A stretch of DNA of 64,000 nt from positions 47,527,094 through 47,591,093 of the forward strand of contig NC_059358.1 in the NCBI RefSeq assembly GCF_019703515.2, given 5' to 3'. Origin of the DNA: Myxocyprinus asiaticus. Its lineage: Eukaryota; Chordata; Actinopteri; Cypriniformes; Catostomidae. How positions within the stretch are numbered: the stretch's first letter is position 1; the number at the start of each line of letters is the position of its first letter. The notes under the pieces were generated by a model that did no database searches, had not been told where the DNA came from, and saw nothing but the letters and a program-made list of their open reading frames with translations. The position numbers and the translations under genes were made by a program. This document shows, piece by piece, positions 1 through 10,259 of this stretch.

Positions 1-467
1 AACTCTCCCGTGATGATGTAGATTTAAATAAAATGTGAAGTGAAAGTGTGAGAGTGAATGTAGAGCTTCGTCCAGGCATCACACTGCAATAAAGTAATTG
101 GAATTGTGGTTTGATTTGCAGAAGTGAGAGTCATTGTTTGTCACTTAAGATCTAATGGGGAAACGATTTTCTGCTTAATTCAGACGTTTGGATGTGAATT
201 AGGTCGAAGATTTCCCAGCACACATTTGCTCCTCTTTCTCTTTCAGATTTCACTGAGCACATATTGAAAACGAACACATTGTCAATAGGTGACTGTGATT
301 TTGTAGAGTAGGACATGTTCCTGAACCAACATCTTTTGTTTGACATTCCTCTCAAACAAATATTCTCCTAACACTTAACCATAACCAATAACTACTCCTT
401 AAACCTTAGGGAAATGATTGGTTGATAAGAATGTTGTTCAAGCCAGAAACCCCAGCCCCTATCCCTT
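1..467. other. No gene seen
   Basis: AT-rich sequence with no recognisable coding signal, repeat terminus or RNA gene. The short open frames have no family features. Confidence 0.6.
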
Positions 468-668
468 GAAAAGACCAGCATGTGTTTTGGATGCTGGTCA
501 CCGGTATGGGATGCTGGTATGCTGGTGTCACTAACAGGCTTTTTTACTAGATTAACCAGCAAAACTTTCTTTGTATTTTCACATGGCAATGCTGTTCCAT
601 CACCTAGACCAGCACCTAACCAGCACTTACCATCATGGAAACTCTGACCTGTTGGAGCTGGTCTTTTC
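468..668. repeat. Small MITE-like repeat rich in CCAGCA/TGCTGG
   Basis: The segment begins GAAAAGACCAGC and ends with its exact complement GCTGGTCTTTTC, giving 12-bp terminal inverted repeats about 200 bp apart. The interior repeats CCAGCA and TGCTGG many times on both strands, so it could fold into a cruciform. It has no coding capacity. I infer a non-autonomous DNA element; the superfamily is not clear and I see no convincing target duplication. Confidence 0.55.
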
Positions 669-1032
669 AGAAGGCTAACCCTAAACCTTTCTTCCAGGAT
701 CAATAGGGATGTTGATCCAGGAATGTATACTTCATGGAATCACTGTGTGCTTGTCGATAGGTTATGATTGTGATAAACATTGTGTGTGTCTGTCCCTTGT
801 GTTTATATTTGCACACCTAAGAAACTTTAATAAAGAAAATTTTAATAAAGAATTATGTTTTTGAGTATTTATGGCCCACATTTCAGACTTGAAGACATTC
901 TTGGACACACACAGGAGATAAACAAAATAACACAAGAAACTAATTATATATTAATATCATAGGCCTAATTAGATCTGGTTATTGGGGAGGCTGTGGAAGG
1001 TGTTTGACCACTCTTGAATGTTCTTTAACTTT
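669..1032. other. No gene seen; short palindrome
   Basis: Spacer between the MITE and LINE copy A. It contains an imperfect palindrome at 697-718 (GGATCAA...TTGATCC) and two AATAAA-like strings near 830-850 with no gene to attach them to. Confidence 0.5.
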
Positions 1033-1039
1033 CATCATA

Positions 1040-2395
1040 ATGGCGCCGCGGATGGCTGCCTCGGTGTGGAGCGCTCCTATTGTTTTGTTGTTTTTGATTG
1101 TTTGTCCTGTGTTTAGTAATCTTTTTCCAGTCAGTTTTACCAGAGGTGAACTGCTGAACATTCGACAGTATATACCAGACAATCTATTCCTGGTTTTCGA
1201 ATATTCAGATGTTTTGCTGGACATTTTAGTTGGAGGCGCAGCTCTGCTGTTCAAGAGACGCAGGCGTGGGAGACGAGCCGGTGCGCTGGTCAAACTCCGT
1301 CGGCACGGATTTCGAACAGCGCTGCCGAGTATTCACTTAGCGAATCTCTGCTCTCTTCCTAACAAAACGGATGAACTACATCTCCTCACCCACACAAACA
1401 AGGACTTTTCAACCTCTGCTGCCTTGTGCTTCACAGAAACCTGGCTGAGTGAAGCCATTCTGGTCAGCGCGTTACATCTGCCGGGCTTTCAGCTGTTCAG
1501 AGCGGATTGCATCGCGGAGTTAACGGGGAAAACGAGAGGCGGTGGAACATGCTTTTCCATCAATGAAAGTTAGTGTACAGATGTTACTACATTAAAGAGG
1601 ATGTGCTGTCCTAATTTGGAAGCGCTCTTTATTAACTGTGAGCCTTTCTACTCGCCGTGGGAGTTTTCCTTGTTTATTCTGGTGAGTGTGTATATCGTGC
1701 CAAACGTGTGTTTGAACACAGCACTGCAACAGCTGGCTGATCAAATCACAGACACAGAACAACAATACCCGGTCTCAGTTATTATTATTCTTGGGGATTT
1801 TAACAAAGCAAATCTCACACGTGAACAGCCCAAATACAAACAGCACATTACATGCCCCACCAGAGACAGGAACATACTGGATCATTGTTACACAACAATA
1901 AAGGATGCATATCGCTCTGTCCCTAGAGCAGCTTTGGGACTCTCTGATCACTGTCTGGTTCATCTTCTTCCAACCTACAGGCAGAAATTAAAATCAACCA
2001 AGCCAGTAGTAAGGACTGTAAAGAGATGGACCAATGAAGCAGAGCAAGAACTACAAGCCTGCTTCGATTGCATGGCTTGGAGTGTTTTTGAGGCTGCAGA
2101 CACAGACCTGGACGAGCTCACAGATACTGTTACATCATATATCAGTTTCTGTGAGGATATGTGCATTCCTACTAGGACTTATTTAAAGTTCAACAATGAC
2201 AAACCGTGGTTTACAGCAGAGCTCAGGCAGCTTCGTCAGGCCAAAGAGGATGCTTACAGAGGTGGGGATAAAGTCTTGTACAATCAGGCCAGGAACACAC
2301 TGAACAAGGAAATCAGAGTGGCTAAAAGAAGATACTCTGAGAAGCTGAAAAAAAGTTTTCAGCTAATGACCCTGCATCAGTGTGGAGTGGCATGA
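1040..2395 (+). pseudogene. LINE copy A endonuclease-like region (broken)
   Basis: The frame opens at ATG 1040 with a hydrophobic, signal-like stretch (SAPIVLLFLIVCPVFS), then a basic RRRRGRRAG segment, then apurinic-endonuclease-type motifs: FTETWLSE near residues 140-147, IILGDFNKANL and GLSDHCLVHL. These are expected of the AP-endonuclease that nicks target DNA in Jockey-type LINEs. A TAG at 1571-1573 stands where copy B has tryptophan (INES-W-CTDV); the same frame continues from 1574, so this is one nonsense mutation. Around 2346-2352 an A-run is one base shorter than in copy B and shifts the frame, which ends at 2395. A further loss of about 15 bp follows near 2400. Confidence 0.85.
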
Positions 2396-2448
2396 AACAA
2401 CTCCTACCCCCAACCCTGTAGGGAACCAACAACTGGCTGACGACCTGA

Positions 2449-3947
2449 ATGTGTTCTACTGCAGATTTGAAAGGCCCAATCTCACACCCCATGCCCACTC
2501 TGACATTCATACAAACACCAACACCTCCTGCAACCCCCCTCCTCCCCCCTCCTGCTACTCAACCTGCACTTAAGATCTGTGAAGATGATGTGAGCCACGT
2601 CTTTCGGAAACAAAAGACGAGGAAAGCTTCAGGCCCAGATGGCGTCTCACCAGCGTGTCTTTGATACTGTGCTAACCAGCTGGCCCCCATCTTCACACAG
2701 ATCTTCAATAGATCACTGGAGCAGTGTGAAGTCCCATGCTGCTTCAAATGCTCAATCATTATTCCTGTCCCAAAGAAACCAAAAATCACAGGACTTAATG
2801 ACTACAGACCTGTTGCCCTGACGTCTGTGATCATGAAATCATTTGAGAGACTTGTGTTGGCCCACCTGAAGAACACTGGACCCTTTCTAGATCCCCTTCA
2901 ATTTGCTTATTGAGCAAACAGGTCTGTGGATGATGCAGTCAACATGGGATTGTATCATATCCTGCAACATCTGGACAAGCCAGGGACATATGCAAGGATC
3001 CTTTTTGTGGACTTCAGTTCAGCTTTCAAACCATCATCCCAGCTATACTCTAGAATAAATTACACCAACTCTCTGTTCCCATGTCTATCTGTCAGTGGAT
3101 TACCAGCTTTCTGATGGACAGGCAGCAGCTTGTAAGACAGGGGAAACTCACTTCTAGCACCTGTACAATCAGCACTGGTGCCCCCCAGGGATGTGTGCTC
3201 TCCCCATTACTCTTCTCCCTCTACACCAATGACTGCATCACCAAGGACCCCTCTGTCAAGCTGCTGAAGTTTGCAGACGACACCACTGTCATCGGCCTCA
3301 TCTGAGATGACGATGAGTCTGCATACAGAAGGGAGGTTGAACAGCTGGCTGTCTGGTGCAGTCAAAACAACCTTGAGCTGAACACGCTCAAAATGGTGGA
3401 GATGATTGTGGACTTTAGGAGGAACACCCCAACACTGACCCCCCTCACCATTCTAAATAGCACTGTGACAGCAGTGGAGTCATTCAGGTTCCTGGGCACT
3501 ACCATCTCACAGGTCCTGAAGTGGGAGACACACACTGACTCCATTGCGAAAAAGGCCCAGCAGAGGTTGTACTTCCTTTGCCAGCTGAGGAAATTCAACC
3601 TGCCACAGGTGCTGCTGATACAGTTTTACTCAGCAGTCATTGAGTCTGTCCTCTGCACTTCAGTAACTGTCTGGTTTGGTTCAGCTATGAAATCAGACAT
3701 CAGAAGACTACAAAGGACAGTTCGGACTGCTGAGAGGATTATTGGTTGCCCCCTGCCCCCCCTTCAAGAACTATACACTTACAGATTGAGGAAAAAGGCT
3801 GGAAAAATCACTCTGGACCCCACTCACCCTGCCCACTACCTTTCTGAACTTTTGCCTTCTGGCCAACGCTTCAGAGCTCTGAGCACCAGAACCGTCAGAC
3901 ACAGGAACAGTTTTTTCCCTCAGGCTATCCATCTCATGAATGGTTAA
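2449..3947 (+). pseudogene. LINE copy A reverse transcriptase region (broken)
   Basis: Reverse transcriptase for target-primed reverse transcription. Visible motifs in order: ILFVDFSSAF (motif A, about 2998-3027), GAPQGCVLSPLLFSLYTND (motif B, about 3175-3234), KFADDTTVIG (catalytic motif C, about 3268-3297) and the downstream FRFLGTTIS and FYSAVIESVL blocks within 3393-3947. Damage relative to copy B: CGA to TGA at 2911-2913, a 1-bp loss near 3027-3032 that puts motif A out of frame with B and C, and CAA to TGA at 3303-3305. The 184-residue C-terminal frame is intact to its stop at 3947. Inactive as it stands. Confidence 0.9.
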
Positions 3948-4322
3948 ATTGCCCCATTGAGCAATAACTATGTGCAATAGACAGTTTAGTCTTTTTTATA
4001 TTTATCCAACACATCCAACCTCTTTTGCCATTTCATTCCTATGAAGAAAAAAAAACACATTCGCACTGTACGTAACAGATTTGTATTTGCACTGTACATA
4101 ACAGATAACAGATTGTATTAGATTTGCACTACCTATGTGTATGTGTGTATGTATGTGTGTGTCTGTACGTATGTGTATAAATAGTTTTTATTTTTTATTA
4201 TTATATTTGTCTTGCTTTTTTTGTATTGTTTTTGTATTGTTGTACACTGGAAGCTCCTGTCACCAAGACAAATTCCTTGTATGTGTAAGCATACTTGGCA
4301 ATAAAGATGATTCTGATTCTGA

Positions 4323-4954
4323 ACTTTGTGTATGGTGTATGCTATCAAAATGGGCAACATAGTAACATCATGCCTTATAGAAACAACTTGCAAAAGACTT
4401 ATAGATACAAACTGCAGTGTAAATGACAGCTTTCATGACTGAATCATACAGGTGCTGACTCTGCTGGACTTTTTGGAGTCTGATATTTAGCAACTACCCT
4501 TTAAGCGTCTGACACTGATGATGAATAGGCAAAATCGATGTGATCTGTCAATGACAGGCAAGAGACATATTCCTGGAGGCAGTTTTCACAGATGGTGATT
4601 GCTATTGAGAAATCTCTGAAAGTTGGTTGATTGGCCGTTACTCAACACACCAGTAACACACAAGGGAACTGAGAGATTGAGGTTACTGTCCACCAGAAGC
4701 TCTTCCACAAACTCAAAAAATCACACTGACATTCATCTGATCTCACACCACATTCATCCACACTTCATGTGTTTTCTTGCAACATCCTAAATAGATTCAC
4801 TGAAATGTCATGCAACTGGAATTTTGTTCCTATAATCATTCCATCAAACATCCATCAAAACACACTCTTGTTTCATTGATCATTTTTTTAGATGCTTTTG
4901 TGTTATTGTGTAAGTCTCAATTCTGATTCTGGTATATGAAATTGCCAATACACT
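4323..4954. other. No gene seen
   Basis: AT-rich sequence between LINE copy A and the repeat at 4955. No coding signal or terminal repeat recognised. Confidence 0.5.
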
Positions 4955-5230
4955 CTCACTGTGAAATCATTAGGATTCGTACAACTTTTCTAAATGTAAC
5001 TAAATTCGTATGATATCATGTGACTGCATTCGTATGAATTTGTGCAACTTTCACTACAGCCAATGACATTGCTGGACATCGTTTCCATCTAATATGCGAC
5101 AATTACTTGCTTCTGTCACACACAACTGCTTCCTATTTACACACTCTACTGATTGGTTAAGTTTAGATAAGGGGTTTGAGTAAGGGCATACTATTGATAA
5201 GCATGTCCTTAACGCCTTGTGTGCGAAACG
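4955..5230 (+). repeat. Left part of an older DNA repeat split by the DIRS element
   Basis: Starts near TAGGATTCGTACAACTTTTC. A second, reverse-complement copy lies at 16420-16590: the blocks TTCGTATGATATC, TTTCACTACAGCCAATGACAT and CAATTACTTGCTT recur in the same order. The repeat is interrupted near 5230 by the DIRS terminus and appears to resume at about 8036. It has no coding capacity. I infer a non-autonomous DNA transposon, superfamily unknown. Confidence 0.6.
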
Positions 5231-5236
5231 TCATGG

Positions 5237-6000
5237 TTACTTGCGTAAATCCCATTCCCTGATGGAGGGAACGAGACGTTGTGTCGATGTAGTGACAGCT
5301 AGGGAAGAGTCCAACTCCAAACCGAGGAAAGAGATGCTCTGAACCGGGAGGAGCTTGCTCTTATCCCAGTTGACCCGAAGCCATAATCGGCTGAGGTGTG
5401 AGAGCACCAAGTCCCTGTGTGCACACAACATGTCCCGAGAGTGAGCTAGGATTAGCCAATCGTCGAGATAGTTGAGAATGCGAATGCCCACTTCCCTTAA
5501 CAGGGCAAGGGCTGCCTCTGCGACCTTTGTGAAGACACGAGGGGACAAGGACAGGCTGAAAGGGAGGACCTTGTACTGATACGCCTGACCCTCGAATGCA
5601 AACCGCAGGAAGGGTCTGTGTCGAGGTAGAATCGAGACGTGGAAGTACGCGTCCTTCAGGTCTACCACCGAGAACCAATCTTGATGCCGGACGCTCGCCA
5701 GAATGCGTTTTTGCGTCAACATCTTGAACGGGAGTCTGTACTCGCAGGTCCAAGATTGGCCGCAACCCACCGCCTTTTTTCGGTACAATGAAGTAGGGGC
5801 TGTAAAACCACTTCTTCATCTCGGACGGAGGGACAGGTTCTATCACACCTTCCGTAGGAGGGTGGCGATCTCCGTGCCTAAGGTAGCAACATTTTCATCC
5901 TTCACCAAGGTGAAGTGGATACCGCTGAACCTGGGCGGACGCCTGGCAAACTGAATCGCGTAGCCGAGTCAGACGGTCCGGACCAGCCATTGCGACAGAT
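5237..6000 (-). pseudogene. DIRS reverse transcriptase (frameshifted, C-terminally deleted)
   Basis: The upper (N-terminal) part reads EMKKWFYSPYFIVPKKGGG and LRPILDLR (finger region) in one frame to about 5750. After a small deletion and frameshift the other frame continues with LPFKMLTQKR, VVDLKDAYFHVSI (motif A), FSLSLSPRVFTKV (motif B), ILNYLDDWLILAHS (catalytic YLDD) and ISFLGLELDS. The frame then reads SIREWDLRK-stop, encoded by the terminal repeat itself, so the domain after the RT thumb has been lost. The RT would copy element RNA in the cytoplasm or nucleus; this copy could not do so because of the frameshift. Confidence 0.88.
5276..5296. repeat. DIRS terminal inverted repeat, 3' side of the element
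   Basis: Contains TGTGTCGATGTAGTGAC; exact reverse complement of 7991-8011 over 21 bp. The adjoining GGGAACGAGACG is typical of fish DIRS termini. Confidence 0.85.
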
Positions 6001-6307
6001 TGGAAAGCGCAAGCCACGCATCCGCTCTTGCTGAACTCTTGGGTACTGCAGCCACTTGGGCATGCAGCGCAATTAAATGCAAAGGTATCAAAAAGTTTCT
6101 CCTCCTGGCCATTGACCGGGGGATGGAGTGGTCTGCTTATCAGCTCCAGAGCAGCAGGTTTCATCGTCCCTGGGTCGCCCGTCTCAGGGGCGCTTTGAAG
6201 CATTTCACGGGTTCTTGGTGGCTGCGAGACGGGTGGCGTCTGCTTCCTGCAGTGGGCTCCATGCCGGGTCTGGGCCGAAGGGGCGGGCTGCGGCGGAGCC
6301 GGTGCAG

Positions 6308-7604
6308 TCACCACAGGGGGACACATTGGTGACGAGCAGATGGGGTGCGGGATCGTGAGCCGTGCCGGGGCAGGATATGCCGGATAGCCTCCGTCTGCTG
6401 CTCCACCGTCGAGAACTGCTGGGCAAGGTCCTTGATGGTGTCGCCGAATAGGCCAGCCTGGGAGATGAGGGCAGCAAGGAACTGTGTCTTGTCGGCCTCA
6501 CCCATCTCGACTAGGTTGAGCCAAAGGTGGCACTCCTGGACCACTAATGTGGACATCGTCCACCCGAGAGACCGTGCCATGACCTTCATCGCCCGGAGAG
6601 TGAGGTCGGTCACCGAGCGCAGTTTCTGCATCAATCCCATGGCGGAACTACCCTTGTACAGTTCCTTTAGCGCCTTGCAGGAGAGCCATGGCTTGCAGGG
6701 CGGAGGCGGCTTGTCCAGCGGCACCATTGGCTTTGGCCATCAGAGACGACGTAAACCTACGGGCCTTGGACGGAAGCTTTGGGCACCCACGCCAGGTGGC
6801 AGCGCTCTGCGGGCATAGGTGCATCGCGAGCGCCTGTCTCCACCGGGGGGATTGCTGAATAGCCCTTGGCCGCCCCACCATCAAGGGTAGTGAGGGCGGG
6901 GAAGCTGAAAGATCGGGACAGTGCAGTAAAAAGTGCCTCCCATGACCTTGTCAGCTCTCCATGCACTTCCGGGAAGAAAGGAATGGGGGTGGGGCGTGGC
7001 TTTGAGCGGCACCGCGAGCCCAGGAACCAATCATTCAGCCACAAGGGTTCAGGGGAAAGCGGAGGGTTCCACTCTAGCCCGACACTTGTGGCTGCCCGGG
7101 AAAGCATGTCGTCATCTCCGCGTCAGCCTGTGACCGGGCGACCGCACCCGAAGGGAGGAGCCCAGCTGAGGCTTCCATGTCTGACTGGATGAGCCCGCTC
7201 TCCGATGCTGCGCTTGAGAGCTCATCACTTTCATGGGCTCCGAATAAGAGGTCGAACTCGCCGGTGGACTCTGAAGCCTGATCGGGGCAGACGAGCGTGC
7301 TGGGGAATGGGAGGTCTGCAGGGGGCAGAGGCGGTCCCATTGGGTTCCCCAAATTGCCCCCAGTGCTAGCCGCACTGGCCTCATACCCGTGGGTGGAAGC
7401 ACTGAGGTGGGAAGCCTCTGGGGTGGCATGCTTTCTTACGAAGGTAAGCCGCGACCACATCATTGCCATGGACATGTCCTCGCAATGAGTACATGACCCA
7501 TCCATGAACGCTGTCTCCGTGTGTGCAGTGCCCAGACACGAAAGACAGTGATCGTGACCGTCAGAAGGCGAGAGATAACGAGCACAACCAGGAATAACAC
7601 ACAA
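6308..7604 (-). pseudogene. DIRS gag-like protein (several frameshifts)
   Basis: Read from 7604 downward. The first 176 codons hold a cysteine/histidine cluster (CVIPGCARYLSPSDGHDHC, then CLGTAH and CTHCEDM), which I take as the putative nucleic-acid-binding domain at the start of fish DIRS gag. The coding sense then moves to other frames: about 7107-6757 (SVGLEWNPPLSPE, FFPEVHGELTRSW), 6884-6648 (RRFTSSLMAKANGAAGQAAS) and 6727-6308 (VQECHLWLNLVEMGEADKTQ, AALISQAGLFGDTIKDLAQQ). At least three frameshifts break it. Order and content match the gag-then-pol arrangement of fish DIRS elements. Confidence 0.8.
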
Positions 7605-7990
7605 AGGAAAGGCATCTTTAAAAAGACGCGTCTTTAAAAAGACGTTCCGTGCGTGCCGCTCTTTTAGAGAAATATACTCTTATAGAGAAATATACTCTTA
7701 TTTCTGCCGAAGCGCCCAGGGGCATTCTCTGCAGTGCACCAGTGCAGAGGAGGGAGAAGTCACTGAAATGCGCCGTCAGATCCAGCAGAGGTGAATGAAC
7801 AGTCGTGGGAATTCAGCTCAGTGGGCATGACCGTTCGGCTCCGAAGAGAAAATCTGAATGAGTGGTTGCATACCAACTCCTTTTATACCCGTATGTCCAG
7901 GGGAGTGGCATGCAAATACCACTCGCCAATTTTCATTGGCCTTTTATCAAAGACCAGAGGTGTCTCGGGCTCCCAAGAGTGACCCCTAGT

Positions 7991-8011
7991 GTCACTACAT
8001 CGACACAACGT
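7991..8011. repeat. DIRS terminal inverted repeat, 5' side of the element
   Basis: Exact reverse complement of 5276-5296. The flanking GGGCTCCCAAGAGTGACCCC just inside (about 7968-7985) is typical of fish DIRS ends. Confidence 0.85.
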
Positions 8012-8035
8012 CGAGTGAGTGACAGATAGGAAACT

Positions 8036-8180
8036 CACGCTTACTTCCTCATTAATCAAGAATTTGCACATGATGAAGTTGTACAAGTTTATGTGAACAA
8101 CATCGTGTGAGACCATACGAAATAGCCAACTCGTAAATTATGTACGAATTTTCATGAGATTAGGTTGGAAATTGCACGAG
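8036..8180 (+). repeat. Right part of the older DNA repeat split by DIRS
   Basis: Runs to AATTTTCATGAGATTAGG. This ending resembles the ends of family X copies (for example 15395-15415 and 23935-23955), so the broken host element may belong to the same wider group. Together with 4955-5230 it frames the DIRS insertion. Confidence 0.45.
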
Positions 8181-8428
8181 TCATGCTCTAAAACAAAGCA
8201 TTTAAAAATGTGTCATTTTTATATATATATTTTAACGACTCATTCAATAATTTGAATCAATTTATCTATATATTTCAGTTAGTAATATTACAATAATTAT
8301 CATTCACTAAACATTGGGAAATAATGTAAGAGTCAGATTTATCCTTAAGCATTTATAATAAAAACAGGACAGCGAGTCCCCAAGCATTTATGATCAAAGA
8401 TTGTAGTTTCATTACTATACATTACACA

Positions 8429-9413
8429 CAGGGTTTGAAATTAACACCCGCCAACCTGCCAAATGCAGGTAAAAATCAGACGTGGTGGGTAACTCTGTCA
8501 CTTTTACTAGCCACCTTGGCAGTGATGTTTTTTCATGGTTTTTCCTGCACTGAAAATTCTGTGAATGTCGGGTGAATCGGAGCTGCTGCTGAAGGTAATT
8601 TAATGGTATTCATCTCACGTTGAGCACTTTATAAACACTAATATGCCTCGATATTGCGGCAGGAAAACACAAAACTTATGTGACCCATTTGAATTCTACA
8701 GAGAACATTCTAGTATAAAGCGCTATATGGAGGAAGCCAAACCTCTCAGACAGCCCGAACATTAGAAACAGCAATGACAAGATTAAGAGGAGACAAATAC
8801 ATCATCAGTTTTTAAAATACACATCATCCTTACTTAAATATACATATTTTTAATGCAGTAACACTAACTGGTAACTTGCATAGATTCATTTTAAATCTAT
8901 TTAGGGTAAATCTATCAGACTTTATTTTTATTAGACTTCAACTGTGAAAGTTGTAGTTAAAGGTTTCTAAATGTGTTTAGATTATTAGCTTTTGCATATC
9001 AAACACTACAGTTTATATTATAGAAAAGACTATCAACATGAACATAACCACAGTAATGTGAAGCCACCCATGGTCTTACCTAATGGCCTTGCCATTATAA
9101 ATGACTCAGGCATTTACAGTTTAAAGGGGTTGAAACTTCCAAGAACTATGGAAAATTTATTGACAAATTTTCCTCCTGTTCTAACTGCGTTTGCCTTTGG
9201 ATATTTTATAGGTTACTTAAACCATTAGGCCTGTGTCCTGCTGAACTCATATCATTCTTGTTTAAATGTCCAAACAAATGTATGCAGTTACAGCCTCCTA
9301 TTACTTTTTGCGAGGTGGGGGATTTGGGCTAGTGAAAATGCTGAGTGGCTAGTGACCTTGGAAAACTACTAGCCACAGTAGCCGGTGGGCCAAAAAGGTA
9401 ATTTCAAACCCTG
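8429..9413. mobile_element. hAT-type DNA element, 985 bp, perfect 8-bp target duplication
   Basis: Terminal inverted repeats begin CAGGGTTTGAAATTA (15 bp exact at both ends). The element is flanked on both sides by ATTACACA (8421-8428 and 9414-9421), the 8-bp target duplication expected of hAT transposition. A subterminal motif, TAGCCACCTTGGC-like on the left and GTGGCTAGTGACCTTGG on the right, is also inverted. No hAT transposase domain is recognised, so I infer a non-autonomous element moved by a transposase from elsewhere. The intact duplication suggests a fairly recent insertion. Confidence 0.92.
8992..9228 (+). CDS. Unrecognised 78-codon open frame inside the hAT element
   Basis: I do not recognise this protein. 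The frame has a basic/histidine-rich start (YYRKDYQHEHNHSN), a middle reading LAIINDSGIYSLKGLKL, and a hydrophobic C-terminal segment (PPVLTAFAFGYFIGYL) that could span a membrane. The composition is less repetitive than the surrounding AT-rich DNA, which is why I list it. It could be a captured exon fragment, a transposase remnant too diverged to recognise, or chance. No promoter, splice site pair or poly(A) signal supports expression. Confidence 0.2.
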   Translation: MHIKHYSLYYRKDYQHEHNHSNVKPPMVLPNGLAIINDSGIYSLKGLKLPRTMENLLTNFPPVLTAFAFGYFIGYLNH

Positions 9414-9649
9414 ATTACACAGTGTACAATAACAGTTCAAATTAATGCACATATAAATGAAAATTCACTTTCAAAGCATACTCTTAAATATTTGTATTAT
9501 GTATCATATAAAAAAAAGTTCCCTATCAGAAAATTGTATTCTTACCTGCTCATCTGAAATGCCTGCCTGAGTCCTCACCCTGTCCCTCACTGTGATCAAC
9601 ATAATAATAACAATAATAACATATATACACACACAAATATATAAATATA

Positions 9650-10191
9650 CACTACCGGTCAAAAGTTTTGAAACACTCATTCTTTATTATAATTATTTAT
9701 CACATTTTAGAATAATAGTAAAGTCATCAAAACTATGGAATAATATAAATGGAACTATGGGAATTATGTTGTGACTAAACAAAATCCAAAATAAATCAAA
9801 ACTGTGTTATACAGTATTTTAGCATCTTCAAAGTAGTCACCCTTTACCTAGAATTTGCAGACATGTACTCTTGACATTTTCTCAACCAACTTCTTGAGGT
9901 ATCACCCTGGGATGCTTTTTAAACAGTATTGAAGGAGTTCCCATCTATGTTGGGCACTTATTGGCTGCTTTTCTTTATTATTTGGTCCAAGTCATCAATT
10001 TCAAAAAAAATTTTTTATTTTTTTTTATAAAATTTTAGATTTATAATGAAATAAATCAATATGGTGGCACAATTATATTTTTGTCTACAAAACTAATTTC
10101 AAACATTTAAGCATACGCCTTCAGATCAAATGATTTTTAAGATCATGAGAAACATTTCAGTCAAGTGTTTCAAAACTTTTGACCGGTAGTG
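9650..10191 (-). mobile_element. Tc1/mariner-type element, internally deleted
   Basis: Both ends carry the inverted repeat CACTACCGGTCAAAAGTTTT and are flanked by the TA dinucleotide (9648-9649, 10192-10193), as expected of Tc1/mariner insertion. At 542 bp it is about one third of an autonomous element. The interior, read on the minus strand, resembles the C-terminal end of a Tc1 transposase followed by the 3' end; the catalytic N-terminal and central parts are gone. Confidence 0.88.
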
Positions 10192-10213
10192 TATATTATG
10201 TATAAACTGTGTT

Positions 10214-10219
<6 letters not shown>

Positions 10220-10257
<38 letters not shown>
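10220..10257. repeat. (TA)n microsatellite
   Basis: An almost pure TA run just outside the Tc1 element. Confidence 0.95.

Positions 10258-10259
<2 letters not shown>

Larger units (their letters stand above)
1033..4322 (+). mobile_element. LINE copy A (Jockey superfamily, L2/CR1/Rex1-type), near full length, defective
   Basis: Non-LTR retrotransposon. It starts just before the ATG at 1040, encodes an endonuclease-like N-terminal region and a reverse transcriptase, and ends in a 3' UTR with AATAAAG followed by a short ATTCTG tandem tail, a typical 3' end for this clade. The 5' boundary is where similarity to copy B (11859-15245, opposite strand) begins, around CATCATAATGGCGCC; outside that point the flanks differ. 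Compared with copy B it carries at least two nonsense changes and two 1-bp deletions, so it cannot make a full protein. The exact clade is an inference from RT motifs and tail. Confidence 0.9.
5231..8035 (-). mobile_element. DIRS-type retrotransposon, deleted after the RT domain
   Basis: DIRS elements are tyrosine-recombinase retrotransposons with inverted termini. Here a 21-bp exact inverted match containing TGTGTCGATGTAGTGAC lies at 5276-5296 and 7991-8011, near the two ends. On the minus strand the order is terminus, gag (7604-6308), RT (about 6000-5237), terminus. RNase H, methyltransferase-like and tyrosine recombinase regions expected after RT are absent: the RT frame runs straight into the left terminus. 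No target duplication is seen, as expected for this group. The coding regions carry frameshifts, so it is non-autonomous or dead. Confidence 0.88.
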
